Source of the DNA: Megascapheus bottae
Lineage: Eukaryota > Chordata > Mammalia > Rodentia > Geomyidae
NCBI GenBank assembly: GCA_024803745.1
Contig: JANJXV010000013.1
Span: 28,872,001 to 28,936,000 of the forward strand
DNA: 64,000 bases
Direction of reading: 5' to 3'
The translations under genes were made by a program, and so were the position numbers. The notes beneath the pieces were generated by a model that worked only from the letters and a program-made list of their open reading frames with translations, was not told the origin of the DNA and did not search any database. Of the stretch, positions 13,201 to 26,200 are shown in pieces (positions within the stretch are counted from its first letter, which is position 1; the number at the start of each line of letters is the position of its first letter).

Positions 13201-15469
13201 ATATTAGTTCATGTTTGGGACAATATTGTCAGTTTAAAATACCAGAAACACCAAAAAAAATCAAGATCTCTAGACTCTTTCAGTATTAAAATCCTTTAGC
13301 TATGATAATGTTTAAAAAATGAACAAGTTTTCTTTAAATTTGGCTTGACATTATTTTCATTATCCTAAGTTTAAAGGATTATTTAGACATTTTCACCACA
13401 TTATTTGGGGCAGTTTCTTCTTTTCCTTTCACATCAAATAGGCTCTTGTGGAATCTACTAAACTATGATTTTTGAAGGTCAGGAGTTTGTGAAGATTTGA
13501 TCTAAAGCTTATCTTTGGTAAATGTATCCTTGAATAGAAATACTCACTTTGAAAAAGGAATTCACTGGGAGTCATGACACAGCCAGAAGATTTAGCTGGG
13601 CACATATTTTAACACCATTCAGAAACCATGCTTTACATGTCTTTGTCATCAAGAATATATTAACTAGGACTATTGGAGTGAAGAAAGAAAATGTGAATTC
13701 TTTATTTTTTTTCTTGGGAGTTTCCATTTCATTTTTCCAGAAAGGATCAAATTATAATGCATAATTTAAAACTAACAATATCTGAAGGGTAGATCATAAA
13801 AGGAAGTGATTAAGCTTCTGCAGTGACCCACAGGCATCCTCATTTTACAACTAGGTTTAGCTTAGTCTTGTAATCAATAAAATCATTACTGCACACTTTG
13901 CTAAATTGAATGGTGTGACAAGTTATAAATATGTGAAAGGTTATAAATATGTGAAAGTCTAAGGTGCTATTTTAAGTCTTATTGTCACCTAGAAAACACA
14001 TTAATTAATATTTATTTGATGTTGATTTGATGAGCATGAAAAATCACCAAGGAGATTGACATTTTCATGTAAATTGAATTGGTTCAGAAACTCAGATCTG
14101 GTTATATTTTGAAGCATTGGACTAATCATAGTTATTGACTCAAGTTCACCAATAATATTCACCAACAATAATAATACCAACATGTATCTGAGCAGTTACG
14201 TATGTCTTTTTGAAATGTTGATTACCTTAACATGAGGAATGAATGATTTCTCTTTTGGGGGCAGTGCTAAGGAGAAATCTGGATCTGGCACTGGTAACCT
14301 CAAATCAAATTAAAGTTGAATAAACATCAGAAGCTTGGAGCTCAGTATTCCAGACCTGTGAAAGTGTGTACTTTTCTCTTCTTTAATTGTACTACCATTA
14401 TGAGCAAATGAGTAATTTCTGAGTGTGTTAGAGCAAATGACTACTTCCATATGAAAGCAATCATAAATACGAAGCACATTTTAAAAACTTTTATTGAAAC
14501 TTACCTTCATCAATTGCTATTGCAGTTTGACAGGTAGGTTCTATTGTTTTGGTGGGAGTCAGAGAATTAATCTCCAAACACACGGACATCAAAGGAGATT
14601 CTGAACACCAGTATGATTCCACCACCATTGTCCTTAGATGAAACTGAACATAAGAAGCATATACAAGAGTGATATTTGCATGAGAATTCTATAGTCAGAT
14701 ATAATTAGAGATAGGCCTCTGGTCATCGGTGGTGAACACAACAGTTGAACATCTGTCTACTTCAGGGAGGGAGGACTTCTCATGTTAGAATACAAGTCCT
14801 AATAAACAACAGTTGGATTAAATTGTCTATGATGTCCATCATAAAGCTGAACTAAAGGCTTGGAGAAGTGGGGGCGGAATTATATTTCCTTTTGTAAAGT
14901 GAAAACAGCCATTATGTGCAGCCTTCTAAAATCTGATATTTAAAGAGCATTGTAAGACATCAAAATTCTTCACGTTGGAATGAAGAGTGGCCCAAGTTAT
15001 TGGAAACCTCATGTCTCTGAGTCTGCAAAAAAATTACAGGCCAGGAAAGAAAAAGAAAATTGTTTCCAACACCCAATTTTAATATTGTGCTAAAGCCATT
15101 GACTTTGTAAAATCACTGGAGTTAAATATGATCCCTTCTCTCCAACTGCCCCCCCCAATCCTTTCTCTCTTAGGTTAGTGTTGGGGGGGCAAGAAGGGGC
15201 TGGAGGTTGGCCCCCATTCTTGGACTTTCTGCCAAAAAGCTTGTAATACAATCTCTCCCCCATTTCAAGGGTAAATCAGTGTCAATTGCGTCTGCTGTCC
15301 ACCAGGAAAAAAAAAAGTAAGCATTTTCCTTCCGCTCTGTCTTTGTGGACTGATGAAATGTAGGAAATCTGTTTCTGGCAAGGGAAAAAGTCGCCCCCCC
15401 CCACTTTCCCTCACCTACCCCCCTCCCAAACAGCACCAAGAGGAGCCATCACAGAAGTATGAAGAGGGG
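10226..15469. other. Gene-free upstream flank
   Basis: AT-rich sequence with one tentative ancient LINE end (11240-11365), a small GATA run near 11963 and an 18-bp tandem duplication at 13922-13957. The block at 12090-12700 is less AT-rich and contains open frames of up to 91 codons, none recognisable. G- and C-runs at 15150-15410 lead into the CpG block. Confidence 0.65.
11240..11365 (+). repeat. Ancient interspersed repeat (L1M/L2-class 3' end), tentative
   Basis: The text around TTATTTATTGAGAACTACTA (11267) TGTATTCAGTGGTGTTCTG and GCAGTGCAAATACAG resembles the mammalian-wide consensus for old LINE 3' ends (TTTATTGAGCACCTACTATG). Assignment is from memory. Confidence 0.45.
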
Positions 15470-15800
15470 CAGGGCGGCTGTAGCTGCTGCCGCTGCAGCC
15501 GTGCTGGTGGGGTGCGGGGGAACCACGGTTGCAGGACCAGTGCCTGGAGGGGGTAGGTCCTGAGAAGCTGCGGGAGCGCACCCTGCAGCCCTGGCGCCTC
15601 TGAGCCTTCGGAAGCCCTGCTCTGGACCCCGGGGTGAGCAAGGGCGGGTTGGGCCAGCTCTGCGCCAACGCAGACCAATGGTGTCCGGGGCTGGCAAGCG
15701 CGCAGGGCTCTGCAGCTGCTGGGGTGCGGGGAGCGCCCGCGGGTGGATCTATGGACGCGATGTGAGGCTGAAAGGGCGGGAAGGGAGCAGCTCATTTACC
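15470..15800 (+). promoter_or_regulatory. CpG-rich block, candidate GAS2 promoter and noncoding exon 1
   Basis: By eye this 330-bp stretch holds about two dozen CpG dinucleotides, while most of the window is strongly CpG-poor. It contains GC-box cores (GGGCGG) near 15472, 15643 and 15775 and a CCAAT at 15675-15679, but no convincing TATA box. Donor-like GTGAGC or GTGAGT sequences occur at 15634, 15844 and 15866 and could end a noncoding first exon. It lies about 7.8 kb upstream of the GAS2 initiator exon, which must have an upstream 5' exon. The promoter role and the + direction are inferred from composition and position. Short open frames across the block (for example 15415-15795 on the minus strand) look like compositional by-products rather than genes. 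Confidence 0.55.
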
Positions 15801-16599
15801 ATAACTTCCCACTGTGTGGGATACGGTAGTGGGGATGGATGGGGTGAGCCAGGGCAATAGAGTTGGTGAGTGGTGGTCCCTGCAGTGGGCGACATTCTGA
15901 TTTCTTGGAAACAGCCATGTTTCCTTCCTCGGTCCTATTGTGCAGCAAATTCAAACCACTGCAACCCCAAAAGCCCGCTGGGACGGCTCAGCCAACCAGG
16001 GGCTGAGTGAGGATTTCTAATTAGCGCGTGATGATGAATGCACATCTGCAGACGCTCACCTGGGGCTGCACACAATGCCAGCTCCTCCGCGTCGTGTGTC
16101 TGGATGGGAAGGGTTCAGTGAGAATTATTTTCATCGTTTGATGATTGGTGAATGTTTGATTGAGCCAGTGAGGCCAAGATAGGAGGAATGATTCTGGATA
16201 CAGGATTTGGGGGTGGGGGGAGCAAGAGGAGGTGTCACTGTTTTGATTGAAATGGGATAGAGTTGAACTTTCTTATGTATGTGAACAAAGGCAAGCCTGT
16301 GTTCCCATAAACTTTGAAATGTTGTACGGTTCCTTATTTTGGTCCAGGTCAGAAAAAAAAAATGTAGACTAGAATCTGAAATTTAGAAAGCAGAGGAGCC
16401 AGATTAGCTTTGGAAAAAGTAATTCTTCTGGCAAAATTTAAATTGTATCGACTGGGCAGTGGAGGGAAGATCACACTTCTCTTGGCGCAGATATCCCAAA
16501 TTTTTAGTGTTTGAAGCAGAGAGAGCACAATCATGAGTTAACAGATTCTATTTTCTGCATTCCAACACAAATGGAGTGCCTTCTTCCAAGACCCACCCC

Positions 16600-16740
16600 C
16601 CTCTCTTTCCTGCTGCTCCTCTCTGACTGTAATCTCTGTCTCTGTCTCTGTTTCTCTGTCTGCCTTTCTAGTGGGTGTGATGCTCTCTGTGTCTGTCTCT
16701 CCATCTACCCTCTCCATCTCTGTGTCTGTCTTTCCATCTA
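16600..16740. repeat. CT/CTGT-rich low-complexity tract
   Basis: Imperfect CTCTGT repeats, with many TCTGTCTC units, interrupted by short unique blocks. It could also serve as a long pyrimidine tract before the TTTCTAG at 16665-16671. Confidence 0.75.
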
Positions 16741-18839
16741 AGCTCATCCCTGCCTCCACAGCCTTGATCTTTTTTTTCCATAGCCTTCAAATTCATGTTT
16801 ATCAGCAAGAATATCCAAAATAACTCTTACCATCTTTCCACCCTTCTCCCCCCAAATCTTCTCCAATAAAGCTTGATGAATTGTGTATGGGAGGTTTTCT
16901 GCAGAGGAAATCAGATCTGCATGTGCACAGGAACACCCATTTGGCCTCCTGGTTGTTAAATAAAGGCTCAGACAGGTTGGACTGACCAGCCAGGCAAGGA
17001 AGTCCTCCTTTCCTTCCCACCTGTCCCCTGAGATCCCCACAAGCAAGACCCAAAACAAACCCTTGTGCTCATTGCTTCTTTCCCCCAGCCTCTTAGTCTT
17101 GTGAATCTAGTTAACTACAGCTGGGATCTGATTTGCCCAGCTTGCCTTTGAAATTGGTCAATGAGCTTCTTTTCAAGGAATGCTTCCCTCTCATTGCAAA
17201 GAAGGTGATGGTAGTGATTCTTTCCAACATGGGCGTCCAGGTTCTGACTGCCTAAGAGAAGGTAAGAATCCCAGAGAGAAGGCTCTGGACCTTTCTGCGG
17301 TGTACAGGAGTCTTGCTTAGCGATCCTTGAGGGTTTTCTGACAAGCGTTGGTGGCTTGAATTTTAGTCTGTACTAAATTTGAGTTCACTTCTTCATTTGA
17401 TTACTTTAGCGTGGTCTGCGTTTTACTGGGAAATGAATTAATGAGCAAATTTATTTTACTTATGATTTCCACTGAGTGTGCCAGTATTTTGGCACAAAAC
17501 CTCAGGGAAATATTAAGCTCGTAGATAGAGTGAAATGTTAAGTCTTAAAGTTATCTAGAGTAGGATAGGTATGTTAATGTTCTGTTTCAAGGCTACAAGT
17601 TTGCTATGTAAGCTTTAGGAGATTTTGAAGACCTGAGTTACCTTGGCTGAAGCTCTAACAATTTGTGTACATGGCTACTTTAGTGTTAAACTTCTAAACA
17701 AGATCAACTATGTTTTTTCATTTCCCTTGAGTGATCAACTCCATGATTTTTTTGACTAGAGGTAAGAACTGCAATGAAAGTAGGAATTATCTCTTGGGAA
17801 GGTCATGTGTGTGTGAATTTTTGTAGTAAATGTTGTCCAAGTAAATTTAGTAAAATTTTGCTCAATTTTTTATGTACACAAAACTCGTAAGCAAACACAC
17901 ACATATATATGAACTTATATATGTATATTTGTATGTACATTTCCAAGTTAATGACTTTTGTGTAGATTTCTACTCAAGTTACATTTCAAGTTAGTGTGAA
18001 AGAATTTTAAATTCCAGTGCCACATTATTTGGAAGAACAATCTAGTGAGACCTAGTTAAAAATTCTAATTCCACTTGGTCCTATTGTTTTGGCCGTGATT
18101 TGAGAAAGACTTAGTTATGCACCATCATTTCATTTAAATTCAATAATCTTGGAGTTATGGTGTAAGAAAGACATATTTAAAAAGAGCTAGATTTGCATAG
18201 ATCAGCTAAAGTTCTTGGAAAGCCATTTGATGACTGTCTAACTATTATTTTGTGTGAAATACATTTTTAGGCCTCTAGTCCTTTATTAAATTTTGCTAGA
18301 AAAGTTGGGTAAGGTTTTCTTGAATTTAAAGGTTTGGCTGCATAATCAAAGAAACTAACATTAAATATTCCTCTATCTTCATATTTGATAGCTGTTAAAA
18401 ATTTTGAGTTCAAAGTTGTATCCTTGCAGAGGTAGAGTTCTCAGTACAAGGTGCAAAGTGATCTTTTTAAATTGAGAACTCTTCTTTCTGATTGGATACT
18501 TAGACTAACATGTGTGAATTCATATAGGTTGAGAATATACATTGAGTGGTGATGTAATTTGTTAGCCAAAAAAAACCACATTAGAGTGAAGTCTTCACAG
18601 TGCTGCAAAGGCCATCAACCTTAGTTGTTTATCTTTTGATTCCAACATGAAAAGTGACATTTTCTCTTGCTCAGTTTTGGAAGGGTTTGGGGTTAACAGC
18701 CTACAAATTTTGTTTTTGCTTTGTGTGACAACTGAAACCTCTAATGTTGAGTTAAATTAGTGTTACAGAGGATGGGAACCATGATTCCATTCATCCAAAC
18801 ATTCCTTTTATTGTCTACAGCTGAGGGTTTGTGTGGCAG

Positions 18840-18944
18840 GGGCAGTGAGAGAGGAAGGAGGAGGGAGGGGAAAGGGAAAGAGAGAAGAGAGAGAAGTCAG
18901 GAAAAACATGAGAGGGGAAGGGTAAGGAGTAGGAAGAGAAAGAG

Positions 18945-18991
<47 letters not shown>
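18840..18991. repeat. GA-rich tract leading into (GATA)n
   Basis: A purine-rich stretch (18840-18943) passes into about twelve GATA units (18945-18991). (GATA)n is a common vertebrate microsatellite. Confidence 0.92.
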
Positions 18992-18994
<3 letters not shown>

Positions 18995-19195
18995 TAGATG
19001 GATGAATGTGAAATGTCTATGAACACAATGCTTCTATTTTAATAGCTTATGATATTTATTATCAAATACAATTTAATTTGTTATCAAATTTATTGTGAAA
19101 GCATAGATTACTTATTTTAGAGCCTAATACTTCATCTATTATCTTTGGGATCATTTGCTTAACACGAAGAAAACTTTGGATTAAAAATCATTTAT

Positions 19196-19400
19196 GGGGC
19201 TGGGAGTTTGGCCTAGTGGTAGAGTGCTTGCCTAGCATACATGAAGATTGGGGTTCGATTCCTTGGTACCACATACATAGAAAAAGTTGGAAGTGGTACT
19301 GTGGCACAAGTGGTACAGCGCTAGCCTTGAGAAAGCCCACGGACAGTGCTCAGGCTCTGAGTTTAAGACCCAGGACTGGCAAAAATTAAAAAATATAATT
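19196..19400 (+). mobile_element. Dimeric ID-like SINE, full-length
   Basis: It starts GGGGCTGGGAGTTTGGCCTA, a tRNA-Ala-derived ID-like unit with B-box-like GGGGTTCGATTCC, followed by a linker ATAGAAAAAGTTGGAAGTGG. A second ID-like unit follows (GGCACAAGTGGTACAGCGCT ... CTCAGGCTCTGAGTTTAAGA) and then an A-rich tail. This is one of the clearest copies of this family here, with those at 46697, 56920 and 59381. Confidence 0.88.
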
Positions 19401-20846
19401 TGTGGCTATATTATTATTATAGCAGTCACTGTTTCTATTTTCTTTCTTCAATAATTTTGAGATATCTATTTTGTGGCAGAATTTGTTTCTCTAGAATAAT
19501 ATAAGACTTTGAATCTAAAAACTATGTCAGGAAGTGACACAATATTAATGTCCACAATTATCTTTGAAGTGTAACCTTTGTAGTTCACAGTGTAGCATTT
19601 CAGGTACAAAAAGTCCTATGATAAAACTAAAATCATTTTTAGTTGGTGAGCCAGTGGGGCCACTATTTGACCCTCAGAGTTTTAGAGAGTTTTTGTATTC
19701 TATTGAATAATCTGACTTCATCATGGAATTTCACAGAAGACAGTATTGATATAACATTTATCTTGTTTTGCCCTAGTTTTTTTTTCTTTCTTACATAGAA
19801 GCAGTTTAGAGATAAGGCAAAAAAAAAGTTGTGGAGAAGCTGTGGTCATAATAATAAAAAGCACACCTCTAGGTGGCATAAAAATATCCATTTTCTTCAA
19901 AGTCAAAACTATCATGTCTACAGCTGGGACTCTGGAGCAACAGACTAGACAGTCTTTAAACATGTGATATTTTACTTACAATATCATTAACTTTTTTCTT
20001 CTTCCCTTGGGTTTGTTCAAGTCTCATCATATTCATAATTGCTATTCCAGAGTCTCTTCTACTGTGGAAAGAAAGAAAAAACTACACTGACAATCTTTGA
20101 AGAATTTTTGTATTAAGGTTCTGCATATTTTAAGCTTTAAAAAAAATTCAAGTCCTAAGGGTAGAGGTATACACATTTTGGTAGACCCAGGAATGTTGAA
20201 GGAGCTGTAGTTAAGATGACTCATGGAAATATTTGAATTCTTAACTCTTTTAAAATGATTAACTTTATGTTACCAAAGTTATTGATCCACCCTTTAAAAT
20301 ATTTATAGTATATGACTGTTGCTTAAAATATCTTTGTTGTAAAAATATCTTGGAATATTTGAATATACAAAAGCATTGTTTCTTTTTCACTTTTTAAATG
20401 TAATAGATTACTAATCATTTTACTTCTCATCTTTAAAAATTAACCCTTGACATCTTTTGTAGTGTAGGAAACTTTGGAATACATTCATAGAAAAGAACCA
20501 AAAGATCATTTTGGGTAGATTTTGTTTTTTATGAAAAAAAACAAAACTATGGGAAAAAGCTTTCAACTTGTCCAGATACATTCAACATTTGTTAAAATTT
20601 TCAAAAGATCAATTTATATAGTTAGTTTATGTGGATATTATTAATGTATTTATCTCTTGCCCACAAAAATTTTATTGCCAGAAGATGCATTCTTCTAAAC
20701 TCTTCTAAATTCAATACAGTGATCCTGCTAGCTGGCTCCGTTTCCAGATTTCCTGTCCTTGGCTCAGACAAATCTCTATCTTAGACCTACACCTTTTGGT
20801 CTTCAGGTATCTCCACTGTGTCTATACCAAATGTACTAATGACCTA

Positions 20847-20878
<32 letters not shown>

Positions 20879-20942
20879 GAAGAAGAAGAAGAAGAAGAAG
20901 AAGAAGAAGAAGAAGAAGAAGAAGAAGAAGAAGAAGAAGCAG
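20847..20942 (+). repeat. (GAA)n trinucleotide tract
   Basis: About 95 bp of GAA repeats with two short interruptions (GAGGAA near 20858, GAGAAG near 20877). The second half is a pure run of about 60 bp. GAA/TTC repeats of this kind can form triplex structures; the effect here is unknown. Confidence 0.95.
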
Positions 20943-22834
20943 AAGCTGTTGATAATCATACCTCTTTTCAGAAGAGACAGATAAAAGCAATCATTATCTA
21001 TGACGATGACTTCAGTTTTCTCCAAATTGTCAAACTTAATTATTTAACTTTTAGTGGATTTAATTACCCAGTAAGACTTTTTTTTCTTGGAAATAGTAAC
21101 TCTATTCTTCCTTCCCTACCCACCTCCTCACAGATATAAACATTTGATGACAAACTATAGAATTTAAAATATTTCTAACTATTCTTACCATTTTTTTAAA
21201 TGATTACTGTTTTTCTTTAATGATTACCTGTTCATATTGGATGATAGTTTGAATTACTTTTCTGGCAAAACCCAAGACAGATTACATGAGAAATAAATGT
21301 GCTACTGTCCACGAAAATAAAAACATCACTGTTTAGAAGAACTGAGGGGAAGGATTGTGTCCCAGTGGCTCATTGGAATTGTTACACCCCATTAGGCCTT
21401 CTGTAAACTATCCCTTGATGAATTCTTTGCTGAACAATGAGCTTAAGAACCTGAGGTGTCTTCTTGCTTTTGTAGGGCAAAATAGGGCTCTGATGCTTCA
21501 ATGGAAATTGCAGAGTGCATAATAGGGTGTAGGTAAAGTTACTGATGCACCACATCTCACTTTCAGGAAAGTAGTGGGAGAGATTGTGTCTTGAGAAGAA
21601 AGGCACTTTAGAGGTAACCCTTTTAAGATTTCAATTAATTATTTAAATGTATGAATCCTGTGCTTATATGTATGCTTACTTAAATGTTTGTTTCCAAGGC
21701 CTGACAAACTATGGAATTCCTAACCAGCCTTTGGGAATCTTACAGAAAGACATAGTTTTTGTTGTTAACTGGCCATATTTCTTAAAGAATTGGAAAGACA
21801 ACATGTTACAGGTTTTTGGTATTCAAGCTCATAATGTGTAGTAAATCTTGGGACTTTATATATGAATAATACTATTATTATCTTGGAGAGAAAAGATAAT
21901 GATCATGTTCTGAATCTTATACTTGAGAATGTAATACAAATAACAAAGTGTCTCACCTCTATACTACTACCTTGTAGAGACAGAAATATAGAGAATGTGG
22001 ACAAGGAAATTTTTTGGTAATATTTTCAAAAGGTTATTTTAAAGTGTAATTGCACTGAAAATAAAATGATATGTTTAGGTTACACATTTATGATAAAGTT
22101 TAGTTATTTACTCTTTTTTCACAAAATGGTTACATTTCTTTTGTCAAAATTATTTATTCAAGAGTAATTTTTCATAGAAATTAATTTATGCTAAGCGAAG
22201 AGTTTTAGATTAACTAGAAATTGGTGCCATATAATATTTTGAAGAATCAAACCCAAGTGAGAATCTAAAATATTATATACTTATCCTTTTAAAATAACCT
22301 AAATAAGGAAGTATAGCTGACCTCATATAAGTTTATTTATTCCCTGCTGAAATTTGTTTATACATTGTCATTCAGTCATAATGTATTTGGTATTTCATAT
22401 GTTATATTTATAGAAACTAAACTCCTACATGCTGTTAAACATTTCTACTTGTCATTGAAGTCCTTCAATACTAATTAATACTAATTCTATGGACTCAGGT
22501 CCAGAAAGATATGCTATATTTAATGTGAAATACTTTTTCCATAATTCAAATGAGGGTAGAATAGGCATATGGTTACTAGGTTAATGGAATCATTTCTTAC
22601 ATTAGTTACAATATATTTAATTATTGCTACTCTGATAATACTTGAAAACAAAATATGTAAGACAACAGAAAAGGAATGTTACAGAGCAAGAGCAATGTAA
22701 CAGGAAATGAAAAAACAAGCAAGACTATCTGTGACAATACTTGTTAGAATTATTATATGATTATTGAGTTACCAATCTGGGTTCTTGATTAATTATTTTA
22801 TAAAAATGTATATTAAGGAAAAATGTTGGTCTTG

Positions 22835-22930
22835 GAGTAGGAAGACTGTCTCAAGTTTAATTCTATTATAGTCTAGCTATATCATATTGGTTATGTCACA
22901 TAACCTCTCTGGTTTTATTTTCTGAGAGGC
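22835..22930 (+). repeat. MIR relic
   Basis: TTGGAGTAGGAAGACTGTCT, then CTAGCTATATCATATTGG and GTCACATAACCTCTCTGG, follows the MIR consensus order (AGTCAGACTGCCT ... TAGCTGTGTGACC ... AACCTCTCTG). Confidence 0.6.
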
Positions 22931-23486
22931 AGGGTCTCTTTGAATATACCTCCTTGCTCTACCATTTCAATACTTTAACTTTTCTTGGGATCTCCAAAGG
23001 AATAAGTGTTATGGTAATCTTTTGGACAGTAGTCAAGAATAATGACTACATGTTTACCTGAATTGTGCAAACACAGTCATGACTAATAGTTTTAAATTCT
23101 GTGGAAATCTGTTTTCTCAAAAATTAACCCCTAAAAGGGTAGTCATCAAATTAAGCATTAAAATTTTAAGTCAACTGCTTTTCATTGTTCTTGAGATTTC
23201 TTTCTTTAGCAGCTGACCCTTACAAAATATATTGCTTTATGCCAGCTAAGAGTTTTCTGTTTGTTTTTCTATTTGACCTTTGATTGCTGTTGGTACCAAA
23301 TGGTTTGACTAATAGAGAGCCAGCACAAACCAAGTAAATAACACTGCATGGAGTTAATAATTAATAACCTGACCTGTCATTAAAAAACTAGACATCTGTT
23401 TCATTACTATGTTATGATGGCAACATTTCAACCAAAGACATCTGAATTAAAAGCAATTACTTTCTTGTTTTTTTTATTCAAATCAG

Positions 23487-23764
<278 letters not shown>

Positions 23765-24702
23765 TAGCATGTGATAGCACATTGGAGAGAAAGACTTCTG
23801 TTATTTGGATTTTTCATTTGGGAACCTTGAAGCAGATGGAAAATTTAAATGAATTTCCCAGTGTTTCCCAGTGCTTCATAATTCCAAAACCTGCATTGAA
23901 GTGTGGAAGTAGGTGGTCAAATACCTCATTTCATTGATATTTAGACTTTTCTTTCATGCAGCTGTCAAACTTGACCTAGTCCTTTGATACTGTTCACAGG
24001 CTAGTCTCTGAAATCTAGATTCTTCAAATGGCATTTCTGTGCTTTAAATTTCCAACACACCTTCTAAAATTCCTGAATACTCAAAGTCAGGAACAAAAAC
24101 ATCTATCATCTGTCCAAACAAACTGACCAGAGTCATTTAACCTTGAACTCCAAATTGTATTTTTAGTTTACATTTCTTTTTATGGGCTTGTGTAAAAGTA
24201 TTGCTGGGAAAAAGTGCTGCCTCATGCTAAATCTGTCTTTTTTTGTCTGGCATATTCACAGAATAACATTTGACAATATGCAGAATAAGTTTATTCATTT
24301 AAAAGATCATATGTGTATGGCAAAACTATTTCCAGAGAAGGAAATTGATTTATAACTTCAGCAAAAATTGCCCTTCCAAAGTTTTCAAGGTATATAATTT
24401 GAATGTTGAGTAAACAAAGAATTTATCATACAGATTTATTACATTTGGAAGTAATTCCAACAACACCTTCATTATTTCAACTATCCCTTAGCTGATGAAA
24501 ATTAAAAGCAGAGTAAAAGCATTTTATCTGAAATTTTAGTAATGTCTTAACACTTTTTTAAAGCACATTACTATACAATAGTGAATATCGGATTTTCCTA
24601 TGCCTTAGATTGATAATATGTAATACGAATGGTATTCATTCCAACCTTAGAGAGCCATTGGTTGCTTGAAGTAATCAATTTATCTTTAGAACAAGTTGGG
24701 GC

Positions 24703-24891
24703 ATTTCTTTTCTAGTTCTGGGGGGTGCATTCAAGGCCTGGGCACTGCCGTTGGGCTTCTTTTGAACAAGGCTAGCACTCTTGATTCACAGTGCCACTTC
24801 CAGTTTTTTCTGTGTATGTGGTCTGAGGAATCAAATCCAGGGATTCATGTATGCTGGGCAAGCACTCTACTACTAAGCTCCATTTCCAGCC
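24703..24891 (-). mobile_element. Dimeric ID-like SINE, antisense
   Basis: This is the reverse complement of the same dimer (CAAGGCTAGCACTCTTGATT, GAATCAAATCCAGGGATTCA, GGGCAAGCACTCTAC). Near-identical 11-bp sequences CAAGTTGGGGC (24692-24702) and CAAGTTAGGGC (24892-24902) flank it as a target duplication with one difference. Confidence 0.88.
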
Positions 24892-25564
24892 CAAGTTAGG
24901 GCTTTTAATAGTCAACCAGTAAATAATTATTACACTTACTATATTCTAGACATACTCTGCTATATTATAGAGTAGTAAGAGTGGATATACCTGTTTAAAC
25001 AGTTTGGATTATCATTAACAAAGACACACAATGAATAAGCCACTGAATATGTAATCCAATAAGTGGATTTGTTATAAACACTATATTGATAGAGATTGTA
25101 ATTAGAATATAACTTGCGATATGATAGCATGAAGTATCACAGGGCTTAAGGAAACCCTCCTTAGGGGCTCTATTAAAACTGAGATATAGAGAATGACTAC
25201 AAATTACCTAGATAAAGCTTGGAATAAGAATTCTGAGGAAAGGGAAGGAAAAACTAGGGAAAAGCTTGTTTGGAAGACAAAACACAGGCTAATCTCCACA
25301 ATACAGAATAACAGAGTTGCTTGAGATTTGTTGTATCACACACGACTTTGAAGAGATTAACGACCTTGCTAGTATTATGATCACTGAGCTGGCAGCATGA
25401 TATTTGAAGCAGGGAAAAATATGATTAGTTAGATTTTATCCTGTCATTGTTCAATGTCTCATGATGGTGCCATCAGTGCCATTTAATTTGATGAATGTGA
25501 TCCTTCACAAAGCAGCTTGATCAACATGAGCAGCCCCTGACAGTCTGAAAGAATAGGGGTAGTG

Positions 25565-25790
25565 TGTGTAATGGAAAGATCCTTGGATTAAAAGTCAGGA
25601 GACCTGGCTCCTCACTGGGCATCAGGAAACCTGGCTTCTGGTTCTGGCTCTACCACTCAATAGGAAACTTGCCCACAGTCACTCAGTTATCTTTTCTGGG
25701 CTCAGTATCCTGAACCATAAAATGAAGGAGTTTGAGTAGATGAGCTCCAATGTCCTTTCTCGCTCCAAAAATCTAAGGTTCCAAGAAATC
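25565..25790 (+). repeat. MIR-family (MIR3-like) element
   Basis: The order AGTCAGGAGACCTGGCT, TTCTGGCTCTACCACT-like text, TCTGGGCTCAGTATCCTGAA, AAAATGAAGGAGTTTGAGTA and AGATGAGCTCCAATGTCC follows the MIR core and the L3-like tail of MIR3. It is an ancient tRNA-derived SINE. Family assigned from memory. Confidence 0.7.
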
Positions 25791-25961
25791 TATCTTTTGA
25801 GATCCAGTTTTAGGGTAGTTGAGGTCATCAGGATACATTAAATAAACAAAGACTATGTGAAGGAATGACTTCATTTGAAGAATAAGGTTATTTCTTAATT
25901 TCAGAAAGTGTAACACAAATGAAATTGGTTTGTGGAGTTTTCTCAGAAAAATCATCTTAAA

Positions 25962-26200
25962 AGGCTAGCGTAGGGTCTCAGGTCCATAATTTTAGGTGCT
26001 CAGGAAGCTGAGATTTGAGAATAGTGATTTGAAGCCAGATTGGGTAGGAAAGTCTGCAAGTCACTTATCTTCGATAAACTACCCAGAGTCCAGAAATGGA
26101 GCTGTATAGGTCAAGAGATAGAGTGCTAGCCTTGAGCACAGAAGCTCATGGACAGTGTCCAGGCTCTGAGTTCAAATCCCAGGATGGATGCAAAACAAAA
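25962..26200 (+). mobile_element. B1-ID dimeric SINE
   Basis: The 7SL/B1-like head is diverged (GGTGCTCAGGAAGCTGAGAT) and joined to an ID-like tail with TAGAGTGCTAGCCTTGAGCA and CAGGCTCTGAGTTCAAATCC. Confidence 0.8.

Larger units (their letters stand above)
15800..23486 (+). other. Inferred GAS2 intron 1 / upstream region
   Basis: Between the CpG block and the initiator exon no coding exon was recognised. The stretch contains a CT-rich tract (16600-16740), a purine-rich run leading into (GATA)n, one dimeric-ID SINE at 19196-19400, a long GAA tract at 20847-20940 and a faint MIR at 22835-22930. A consensus-like donor at 17262 could mark an alternative noncoding exon. The intron assignment depends on the CpG block really being exon 1. 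Confidence 0.5.

Noticed and set aside
15415..15795. 126-codon minus-strand frame in the CpG block
   Set aside because: Overlaps other frames in both strands in G+C-rich DNA, no family resemblance and no supporting splice sites; more likely a by-product of composition.
20796..20984. Frame with Glu and Lys runs
   Set aside because: Produced by the GAA repeat.
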